Assembly (NCBI GenBank): GCA_963643225.1
Contig: CAVIIX010000023.1
Coordinates: forward strand, 1 to 30,789
DNA length: 30,789 nt
Direction: 5' to 3'
Source: UBA1258 sp963643225
GTDB lineage: Bacteria > Bacillota > Clostridia > Lachnospirales > Lachnospiraceae
Shown here piece after piece: positions 6,391-13,549 of the stretch. Below the pieces are notes generated by a model. It searched no databases. It saw only the letters and a program-made list of their open reading frames with translations, and was not told the origin of the DNA. How positions within the stretch are numbered: the stretch's first letter is position 1; each line of letters begins with the position of its first letter. A program made the position numbers and the translations under genes.

Positions 6391-9318
6391 ATGAAAGAAT
6401 TTAAAGGTTGTAAAAATTACAAATTAATAGCAAAAGAAAATTTAACGGATTCTAATTCCGTGGCATTTACCTTAGAGCATGAAAAGACAAAGGCTAAGGT
6501 GGTGCTTATTCAGAATGACGATGATAACAAAGCTTTTATTATAGGCTTTAGAACACCTCAGTTTGACTCTACGGGTGTTCCACATATTTTAGAGCACTGC
6601 TGTTTATGCGGCTCTGAAAAATATCCTGTTAAGGATGCAATGACTGAAGTAAGTAAGGGCTCATTAAATACTTTTTTAAATGCCTATACTTATCCGGATC
6701 GAACTCTTTATCCAGTTGCAAGCTGCAACGATAAGGATTTTCAAAATTTAATGAGCGTTTATCTTGACGCAGTTTTTCATCCTAATGTTTTAAAGGAGGA
6801 AAAGATTTTTAAGCAGGAAGGCTGGCGTTTAGAGCTTGAAGACAAGGACGCACCATTAGAATATAACGGTGTGGTTTATAACGAAATGAAGGGGGCATAT
6901 TCATCCCCTGAATCCGCTCTTTCTTCTTATATTTTATTTTCACTTTTTCCTGATACCCAATACGGGGTTGAATCAGGCGGTGACCCTGAGGTGATTCCAA
7001 GCTTAACCTATGAAGCCTTCTGCGATTTTTACAATAAACTGTATCACCCCTCCAATTCACGTATTTATTTATACGGGGATATGGATTTTGAGGAAAAGCT
7101 TGAATATATTGACAGAGAATATTTAAGTAAATTTGAATATGAAGAAATTGATTCGCGTGTACTTGCTCAAAAGCCTTTTTCAAAGCCTGTAAGAATCGAA
7201 AAATATTATTCTGTTTCAGAAACCGAAACGGAAGAGGATTCAACATTCTTAACCTATAACGTAGTATGCTCAGATTATACGGAGCCTTTGGCTAATTTAG
7301 TAATGAGCATCATTAATTATGCTCTTTGCTCTGTTCCCGGTGCTAAATTAAAGCAGCGGTTAATTGATGAAGGAATCGGTAAGGATGTATATTCGGAATT
7401 TTCTACAGACACTGCTTCAAAGACCTTTTCGATTATTGCCCAGGGGGCCAATCCTGAAGATGAAGAGCGCTTTATTAAAATAATTGAAGCTACCATTAAG
7501 GAAATAATTAATGAAGGCTTTGATAAAAAGACCCTGGAAGCTGCTATTACCTGCGGAGAATTTTCATACAGAGAAGCAGACTTTGGCTATTATCCAAAGG
7601 GAATTGCCTACGGCACCATGGTATTTGAAGCCTGGCTTTATTCAGACGATGATATATTCACCAATTTAAAACAGAACGAAGTCTATAGGTTAGCTAGAGA
7701 AGGCATAGATACAGGGCTGTTTGAAAAATATTTAAAAGAAAGAATTTTAGAAAACAACCATAAGACAATTATTATATTCAAGCCTAAGAAGGGTCTTGAT
7801 AAAGAAAAGGATGAAGCTTTAATTAAAAGGCTTTCTGATTTAAAGGCTTCTTTATCAGATGCTGAATTAGAAAAAATCATAAAAGACACAAAGGAATTTG
7901 ATAAATACCAAAATCAGGCAGATTCGGATGAAGCCAGAGCTACGATACCAACACTTTCCATTAAAGACATTAAGAAAGAATTTAATAATTGTATCTACAG
8001 TATTGAAGAGGTTGATGGTATAAAGGAAATATACAGTGATTTAAACACTAACGGTATTATTTATTACGGCTTAAACTTTGACATTACAAACCTTCCCAAA
8101 AGACTTCTTCCTGCATTAAGTGTGTTAAAGAGCTTCTTTGGAATGGTTAATACTAAAAATTATTCCTATGCTGACCTTGTAAATGAAATAAACATTCATA
8201 CAGGTGCATTAAATGTCGGTACAAATCTTTTTAAATCTTATATTGAAACAGACGAATATTCTCTTGCACTGGATGTAAGATGCAAGGTGCTTCCAGACAA
8301 AATAGATGAAAGCTTCAGACTTGTAAAGGAAATCTTATTTACGTCGGATTTTAACGATAAAAAGCGTATTAAAGAACTTTTGGAAACAGCAAAGGTACGC
8401 ATTGAAGGCTACATGATTTCTTCCGGACACGCAGTTGCGGCAGGAAGAGCAGGCGCCTCCTTAAGTGATTCCGCAGCTGTCTATGAAATTATTTCAGGTA
8501 TAGGTCAGTACAGATTTATATGCGATTTACTTAATCATTTTGATGAAAAATTTGACAAGCTCTTATCCGATATAAAGGAAATTCTTGATTTTGCCATTAA
8601 CAAAACCAGCTTTGATATTTCCTTAGGCTGCGAAAGAAAGGATAAGGAAAGCTTTGACAGGGCTGCTTCGAAATTTATAAAGACCTTAAAGGAAGATACT
8701 TCTGTAAAGGAAAAGGTACATATTTGCAAAACCTTTGGCAACGAAGCCTTTTTTTGTGCTTCACAGGTACAGTACGTAGTGCTGTGCGGCAATTATATTA
8801 AAAAGGCAGGCTGTAAATATAACGGTTCCATACAGGTAGTAAGAAATATTTTAAATACCGATTATTTATGGAATGAAGTAAGACAAAAGGGCGGCGCTTA
8901 CGGATGCTTCTGTACACTCTCTCCCTGCGGAGACTGCAGCTTCATGTCTTACAGAGATCCTAATTTAAAGGACACCTTTGAAGCATATAAAAAAGTTTCC
9001 GATTATATTGAAAGCTTTGATGGATCAAAGGAGGATATTGAGCGCTTTATAATTTCCACGATTGGAGATTATGATTCACCCATGACTCCTTCCATGAAGG
9101 CAACAAGAGCCTATAATTATTATAAAACCGGCATCACCAATGAAATGAAGCAAAAAGAAAGAGATGAAATCTTATCTACGGATAAAGATAAAATCAAAGC
9201 CTGTGCTAAACATCTTCGCGGTATTTTAGAATATTCAAGCTGCTCGTGTGTGGGCGGCACTGAAATTTTAAAGGAAGAAGGAACAATGTTTGATAAAATT
9301 ACACCTTTAATAGGCTGA
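6391..9318 (+). CDS. M16C insulinase-family zinc metalloprotease (PreP-like)
   Basis: The 975-residue protein has the inverted zinc motif HILEH at residues 65-69 and the distal glutamate in YNEMKGAYS at about 165, the three metal ligands and catalytic base of M16 peptidases. Its length, with two halves joined by a long M16C-associated region, fits the presequence-protease subfamily, which degrades unstructured peptides in a closed chamber. The C-terminal half keeps the RQKGGAYG motif near 835. There is no signal peptide, so it probably acts in the cytoplasm. The ATG at 6391 is chosen over GTG 6385 because GGAG (6382-6385) lies 5 nt upstream. It follows the sigma-like gene by 13 nt and shares its operon. 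Confidence 0.9.
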   Translation: MKEFKGCKNYKLIAKENLTDSNSVAFTLEHEKTKAKVVLIQNDDDNKAFIIGFRTPQFDSTGVPHILEHCCLCGSEKYPVKDAMTEVSKGSLNTFLNAYTYPDRTLYPVASCNDKDFQNLMSVYLDAVFHPNVLKEEKIFKQEGWRLELEDKDAPLEYNGVVYNEMKGAYSSPESALSSYILFSLFPDTQYGVESGGDPEVIPSLTYEAFCDFYNKLYHPSNSRIYLYGDMDFEEKLEYIDREYLSKFEYEEIDSRVLAQKPFSKPVRIEKYYSVSETETEEDSTFLTYNVVCSDYTEPLANLVMSIINYALCSVPGAKLKQRLIDEGIGKDVYSEFSTDTASKTFSIIAQGANPEDEERFIKIIEATIKEIINEGFDKKTLEAAITCGEFSYREADFGYYPKGIAYGTMVFEAWLYSDDDIFTNLKQNEVYRLAREGIDTGLFEKYLKERILENNHKTIIIFKPKKGLDKEKDEALIKRLSDLKASLSDAELEKIIKDTKEFDKYQNQADSDEARATIPTLSIKDIKKEFNNCIYSIEEVDGIKEIYSDLNTNGIIYYGLNFDITNLPKRLLPALSVLKSFFGMVNTKNYSYADLVNEINIHTGALNVGTNLFKSYIETDEYSLALDVRCKVLPDKIDESFRLVKEILFTSDFNDKKRIKELLETAKVRIEGYMISSGHAVAAGRAGASLSDSAAVYEIISGIGQYRFICDLLNHFDEKFDKLLSDIKEILDFAINKTSFDISLGCERKDKESFDRAASKFIKTLKEDTSVKEKVHICKTFGNEAFFCASQVQYVVLCGNYIKKAGCKYNGSIQVVRNILNTDYLWNEVRQKGGAYGCFCTLSPCGDCSFMSYRDPNLKDTFEAYKKVSDYIESFDGSKEDIERFIISTIGDYDSPMTPSMKATRAYNYYKTGITNEMKQKERDEILSTDKDKIKACAKHLRGILEYSSCSCVGGTEILKEEGTMFDKITPLIG

Positions 9319-9341
9319 TTTAAAGGAGGAGATGGAATATT

Positions 9342-10367
9342 ATGAAAAAGAGTAAGAGGGTATTATTAACACTTTTGTCGCTTATAACAGTTTTAGGGCT
9401 TATTGCCTGCGGCAGCTCTTCAAAAGGCGACTACGCTGCTTTATCAAGCACATCTCAAAGCTATATGGCAGACTTTGCAGCAGAAACTGAAGAATATGGT
9501 TTTTATTATGATACAGATTCTAAGGGGACCTATAATGAAAGCGAAAGCATTGCTGATTCTTCCGATTCAAAAATCTTAAATGATTCTGCCAGAAAATTAA
9601 TTAAAACCTACAATTTAGAACTTGAAACAGAGAATTTTGACGGTTTACTTAATGCAATTGACAGTCATATTGCAGGCTGTGGCGGATATTTACAGGATCT
9701 GTCTACTTATAACGGAAGTTCATATTCATACACTAAGGGCGAAAGGCATTCAAGCATGACTGTCAGAATTCCTGCAGCCAATCTTGATTCCTTCGTTGAA
9801 TTTGTCGGGGAAGTAAGTAACGTTACGAATAAGACCTTAAGCGTAGAAGACGTTACCCTAGAATACGTAGATACTGAAGCTAAAAAGGCCGCCTATGAAA
9901 TCGAGCAGGAAAGACTCTTAGATTTACTTGAAAAGGCTGAATCAATTGAAGATATGATTACTATTGAAAGCCGTCTTTCGGAAGTAAGATACGAGCTTGA
10001 AAGCCAGGAATCCACAATTCGTACCTACGACAATTTGGTTGATTATGCAACTGTTTATATTTATATTTCTGAAGTTAAGGAATACACTGCTCCTGAGCCC
10101 GTAAGCTATGGCGAGCAGGTGCTTCGTTCTTTAACCGATGGTATTGAAAGCGTAATCGAGGCATTAAAGGATTTCTTTATTAACTTTGTATACGCTCTTC
10201 CTGCATTAATTGTGCTTGCAATAATTGCAGTAATCATAATTTTTATTGTGAAGGCTTTGAAAAAAGCAAAGAGTAAAAAGCTTCAGGCAAAAAAAGAAGC
10301 AAGAGCTCAGGTCTTAATGAACGAGGCTATGAACAAGGCAAAAGAAAAGGCTGATAGAAATGAATAA
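9342..10367 (+). CDS. DUF4349 lipoprotein with C-terminal membrane anchor
   Basis: The 341-residue protein begins with a lipoprotein signal, a basic MKKSKR start, a hydrophobic core and lipobox LIAC with Cys23. The middle (about 85-250) is a DUF4349-type domain with the typical LETENFDGLLNAID strand and SMTVRIPAANLDSFVEFV, and a predicted coiled coil (about 180-225, rich in E/L/R). A transmembrane helix follows near 282-304 and a lysine/alanine-rich cytoplasmic tail ends the protein. It would be anchored at both ends with the domain outside the membrane. The role of DUF4349 proteins is not established. AAAGGAGG (9322-9329) precedes the ATG. The gene overlaps era by 8 nt, so translation is probably coupled. 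Confidence 0.8.
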   Translation: MKKSKRVLLTLLSLITVLGLIACGSSSKGDYAALSSTSQSYMADFAAETEEYGFYYDTDSKGTYNESESIADSSDSKILNDSARKLIKTYNLELETENFDGLLNAIDSHIAGCGGYLQDLSTYNGSSYSYTKGERHSSMTVRIPAANLDSFVEFVGEVSNVTNKTLSVEDVTLEYVDTEAKKAAYEIEQERLLDLLEKAESIEDMITIESRLSEVRYELESQESTIRTYDNLVDYATVYIYISEVKEYTAPEPVSYGEQVLRSLTDGIESVIEALKDFFINFVYALPALIVLAIIAVIIIFIVKALKKAKSKKLQAKKEARAQVLMNEAMNKAKEKADRNE

Positions 10368-11271
10368 TAATTTTAAAGCAGGCTTTGCTGCAATAATCGG
10401 TCGCCCGAATGTAGGTAAATCTACACTTATGAATCAAATTATCGGGCAGAAAATTGCAATAACCTCCAATAAACCCCAGACCACCCGTAATCGCATCATG
10501 ACGGTTTATACGGATGAAGAAAGCCAGATAGTTTTTCTTGATACTCCTGGGCTTCATAAGGCTAAAAATAAATTAGGCAATTACATGATGAGTGCAGCCG
10601 ATTCCTCCTTAAAGGATGCAGATGTGGTGCTCTTTATGCTTGAGGCAAATAAGGCAGTAGGCAATGCCGAAAAAGAAATAATTGAAAATATTGTTAAAAT
10701 TAAACAGCCCAAGCTTTTAGTTATAAATAAAATCGATGCAATATCAAGAGAGGCACTAGTAACAGTAATTTCAGAATTCTCAAGGCTTGGTTCTTTTGAT
10801 GAAATAGTGCCTGTTTCAGCAACAGATGGCACTAATTGTAAGGAGCTGGTTGAGACTATCAAAAAATACCTTCCTTACGGTAATCCCTTCTATGATGAAG
10901 ATACAGTAACAGACCAGCCCATAAGGCAGATTGCTGCAGAAATGATTCGTGAAAAGGCGCTTCATGCTTTAAGCGATGAAATTCCACACGGTATTGCCGT
11001 TATGATGGAAAAAATGGATTTTTCAGGCAGGGTAGTGCAGATAGAAGCTACAATTGTGTGCGAAAAGGAATCCCACAAGGGCATTATCATCGGTAAGGGC
11101 GGCGAAATGCTTAAAAGGATTGGTACAAATGCCCGCTATGAAATTGAAAAGATGCTTGAACAGAAGGTTAATCTGAAACTTTTTGTAAAGGTAAAGAAAG
11201 AGTGGAGAGATTCAGAATTCCTGCTTAAGAATTTTGGATACAATCCTGATGACTTTAAACCGGGTAAATAA
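10360..11271 (+). CDS. era: GTPase Era
   Basis: The 303-residue GTPase binds 16S rRNA and helps mature the 30S subunit. The G motifs are intact: GRPNVGKS (14-21), the switch I QTTRNRI, DTPG (61-64), NKID (123-126) and a VSA motif near 152. The C-terminal third is the KH RNA-binding domain, with IIGKGGEMLKRIG near 243-255 and KLFVKVKKEWRDS after it. Length is normal for Era. It overlaps the upstream lipoprotein gene by 8 nt and is followed after 2 nt by recO, an order common in Clostridia. Confidence 0.97.
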   Translation: MNNNFKAGFAAIIGRPNVGKSTLMNQIIGQKIAITSNKPQTTRNRIMTVYTDEESQIVFLDTPGLHKAKNKLGNYMMSAADSSLKDADVVLFMLEANKAVGNAEKEIIENIVKIKQPKLLVINKIDAISREALVTVISEFSRLGSFDEIVPVSATDGTNCKELVETIKKYLPYGNPFYDEDTVTDQPIRQIAAEMIREKALHALSDEIPHGIAVMMEKMDFSGRVVQIEATIVCEKESHKGIIIGKGGEMLKRIGTNARYEIEKMLEQKVNLKLFVKVKKEWRDSEFLLKNFGYNPDDFKPGK

Positions 11272-11273
11272 AA

Positions 11274-11924
11274 ATGCAGGAATTTTTAAAAGTCACCGGA
11301 ATGGTAATCGGTGTATTTCCACAAGGGGAAATGGACAGGCGCATTACACTTTTAACAAGAGAAGCAGGTAAAATAACTGCTTTTGTTAAGGGCGCAAGAA
11401 GACAGGGTTCAAGATTTTGCGCCACGACTGATCTGTTTGCCTTCGGTACCTTTGATTTGTACGTTGGGAAAACCTCCTTAAATGTTCAAAACGTTGAAGT
11501 TTTAAACTATTTTGAATTCCTTCGTACTGATTTGGAGGCTGCCTGTTACGGCATGTATTTTAGCGAGCTCTCTGAATTTTATGCTCTTGAAAATAATGAT
11601 GAATCAGTTTTGCTTTTGCTTTTATACAGAGCCTTACAGGGATTAAAATCAGAAAAGCTTTCAAACGATTTTGTAAGAAGCGTTTTTGAAATAAAGCTTT
11701 TTATGATAGAAGGCGAATTTATTCCGATTGAAAGGCTTGGTTCTTTTTCCGATTCCGTTTATTCCTGTATCGATTATTTATTTAACGCTACAATCGAAAA
11801 GCTTTATAATTTTAAAGCTGAAGCTTCACTTAAAGAGGCTTTAAAGGAAATAGCCCTTAAAGAAAGAAATAGGCTTGTGGATAAACATTTACAAAGTCTT
11901 GATGTGCTTGAAACCATGCTTTAA
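11274..11924 (+). CDS. recO: DNA repair protein RecO
   Basis: The 216-residue protein has the RecO N-terminal OB fold, VTGMVIGVFPQGEMDRRITLLTREAGKITAFVKGARR, split here as TGMVIGVFPQGEMDRRITLL followed by TREAGKITAFVKGARR, then a helical C-terminal domain. RecO loads RecA with RecR and anneals strands in recombinational repair. At 216 residues it is shorter than most RecO proteins (about 240-255) and lacks the CxxC...CxxC zinc finger usual in the C-terminal domain: only isolated cysteines remain. It starts 2 nt after era with no clear Shine-Dalgarno site, so it probably depends on translational coupling. No strong terminator follows; the glyS promoter begins about 60 nt later. Confidence 0.88.
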   Translation: MQEFLKVTGMVIGVFPQGEMDRRITLLTREAGKITAFVKGARRQGSRFCATTDLFAFGTFDLYVGKTSLNVQNVEVLNYFEFLRTDLEAACYGMYFSELSEFYALENNDESVLLLLLYRALQGLKSEKLSNDFVRSVFEIKLFMIEGEFIPIERLGSFSDSVYSCIDYLFNATIEKLYNFKAEASLKEALKEIALKERNRLVDKHLQSLDVLETML

Positions 11925-11986
11925 AGCTGTGTCGCAGGGCGATTGCGTTTACATTAATCCATTTGTTGCTTTTACGAAATAATGTA

Positions 11987-12015
11987 TTGAAATTAAAAGA
12001 ATTAATGACTATAAT
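11987..12015 (+). promoter_or_regulatory. Strong sigma-A promoter ahead of glyS
   Basis: TTGAAA (11987-11992) and a perfect TATAAT (12010-12015) are 17 nt apart. The leader is only about 30 nt, with AAAGGAG (12037-12043) 7 nt before the ATG at 12051. There is no T-box element, so glycine-tRNA control is not evident here. Confidence 0.75.
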
Positions 12016-12050
12016 TAATCGGATAATATTTTGCATAAAGGAGAAAATTT

Positions 12051-12101
12051 ATGGAAAAGACAATGGAAAAGATTGTTGCCCTTGCAAAGGCAAGAGGCTT
12101 T
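12051..12101 (+). CDS. N-terminal fragment of a glycyl-tRNA synthetase, cut by assembly gap
   Basis: Seventeen codons (MEKTMEKIVALAKARGF) precede a block of ten Ns. They parallel the start of the intact glyS at 12132 (MEKTLDKIVALAKSRGL). Over 51 nt the two are about 80% identical and most differences are at third codon positions, so they are diverged homologues and not sequencing errors. This fragment has its own promoter and ribosome site. Either a second glyS copy lies mostly in the gap or two contigs were wrongly joined. The reading frame across the Ns is an artefact. Confidence 0.6.
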
Positions 12102-12111
12102 NNNNNNNNNN
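12102..12111. other. Assembly gap (10 Ns)
   Basis: Ten ambiguous bases join two sequence blocks. Ten is a typical arbitrary filler, so the true gap length is unknown and could hold a kilobase or more. Both flanks contain the start of a glyS-like gene, which suggests that homology drove the join or broke the assembly. Confidence 0.95.
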
Positions 12112-12131
12112 ATTACGGTGAGGAAAAGAAA

Positions 12132-13529
12132 ATGGAAAAAACATTAGACAAAATTGTGGCACTTGCAAAGTCCAGAGGCTTGGTATATCCGGGGTCCGAG
12201 ATTTACGGTGGTTTAGCCAATACCTGGGATTACGGTAATTTAGGCGTTGAACTTAAAAATAATGTTAAGCGTGCATGGTGGCAGAAGTTTGTACAGGAAA
12301 ATCCCTATAACGTAGGCGTCGACTGTGCTATTTTAATGAATCCGCAGACATGGGTTGCATCAGGCCACTTAGGAGGCTTTGCAGATCCTTTGATGGACTG
12401 TAAGGAATGCCATGAAAGATTCAGAGCTGATAAATTAATTGAAGATTTCTGCGCAGAAAAGGGCATTGCACTTCCTAAGCCTATCGATGCTTTCTCACAG
12501 GAAGAAATGAAGAACTTTATTGAAGATAATAACGTTCCATGTCCTACATGCGGCAAGCATAACTTTACTGATATCAGACAGTTCAATCTTATGTTTAAGA
12601 CCTTTCAGGGCGTTACTGAAGATGCCAAAAATACAGTATATTTAAGACCTGAAACGGCTCAGGGTATTTTCGTTAACTTTAAGAATGTACAGCGCACCTC
12701 CAGAAAGAAGGTTCCTTTTGGCATCGGCCAGATTGGTAAGTCTTTCAGAAACGAAATCACTCCCGGTAACTTTACCTTCAGAACAAGAGAATTTGAACAG
12801 ATGGAATTGGAATTCTTCTGTAAGCCCGGAACTGATTTGGAATGGTTCCAGTATTGGAGAGCCTTCTGTCGTGACTGGTTAATTTCACTTGGTATTAAGG
12901 AAGATGAAATGAGACTTCGTGACCACGATCCAGAAGAACTTTGTTTCTATTCAAAGGGTACCACTGATATCGAATTTTTATTCCCCTTCGGTTGGGGCGA
13001 GCTTTGGGGCATTGCTGACAGAACCGATTATGATTTGACTCAGCATCAGAATACTTCAGGCGAAGATATGTCCTATTTTGATGATGAAACCAATGAAAAA
13101 TACGTTCCTTACGTTGTTGAGCCTTCACTTGGTGCAGACAGAGTTGTATTAGCATTTCTTTGCGCAGCTTATGATGAAGAAAATATCGGCACAGAGGATA
13201 AGCCTGACGTACGTACAGTGCTTCATTTCCATCCTGCGCTTGCTCCCGTTAAGATTGGTATTCTTCCTTTATCAAAGAAATTAAACGAAGGCGCTGAAAA
13301 GATTTATGAAGAGCTTTCTAAGAAATATAACTGTGAATTTGATGACAGAGGCAACATCGGTAAGAGATATCGTCGTCAGGACGAAATCGGTACTCCCTTC
13401 TGCATTACCTATGACTTTGATTCAGAAACCGACAACTGCGTAACAGTACGTTTCCGTGACACAATGGAACAGGAAAGAATTGCTATTGCGGATTTAGGCA
13501 GATATTTTGAAGATAAATTTTCTTTTTAG
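12132..13529 (+). CDS. glyS: Glycyl-tRNA synthetase (single-chain, dimeric type)
   Basis: The 465-residue class II synthetase charges tRNA-Gly. It is the single-chain form shared by eukaryotes, archaea and many Gram-positive bacteria, not the alpha2-beta2 GlyQS form. Visible markers are GLVYPGSEIYGG at the N terminus, CKECHERFRADK and CPTCG cysteine pairs of the inserted metal-binding region, LRPETAQGIFVNF (motif 2 region), FGIGQIGKSFRNEITPGNF, and a C-terminal anticodon-binding domain starting at HPALAPVKIGILPL. Length is typical. The ATG at 12132 is supported by GGTGAGG (12117-12123) just upstream and by family alignment; reading upstream into the Ns should be ignored. It is followed by alaS after 20 nt, so both are probably cotranscribed. 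Confidence 0.95.
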   Translation: MEKTLDKIVALAKSRGLVYPGSEIYGGLANTWDYGNLGVELKNNVKRAWWQKFVQENPYNVGVDCAILMNPQTWVASGHLGGFADPLMDCKECHERFRADKLIEDFCAEKGIALPKPIDAFSQEEMKNFIEDNNVPCPTCGKHNFTDIRQFNLMFKTFQGVTEDAKNTVYLRPETAQGIFVNFKNVQRTSRKKVPFGIGQIGKSFRNEITPGNFTFRTREFEQMELEFFCKPGTDLEWFQYWRAFCRDWLISLGIKEDEMRLRDHDPEELCFYSKGTTDIEFLFPFGWGELWGIADRTDYDLTQHQNTSGEDMSYFDDETNEKYVPYVVEPSLGADRVVLAFLCAAYDEENIGTEDKPDVRTVLHFHPALAPVKIGILPLSKKLNEGAEKIYEELSKKYNCEFDDRGNIGKRYRRQDEIGTPFCITYDFDSETDNCVTVRFRDTMEQERIAIADLGRYFEDKFSF

Positions 13530-13549
13530 CATTTAATTTAGGAGAAGTA

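Noticed and set aside
6809..7246. Open frame on the minus strand inside the M16C protease gene (also 12895-13155, 23017-23538, 27543-27956 and similar)
   Set aside because: They lie wholly within clearly conserved genes, show no family motif or ribosome site, and have low-complexity composition expected of antisense shadows.
11925..12050. T-box riboswitch before glyS
   Set aside because: The promoter leaves a leader of only about 30 nt and no T-box core or antiterminator is present.
12051..13529. A single 492-residue glycyl-tRNA synthetase reading through the Ns
   Set aside because: It would have a duplicated N terminus, and the frame across ten filler Ns is accidental. A ribosome site and ATG at 12132 give a standard-length enzyme.
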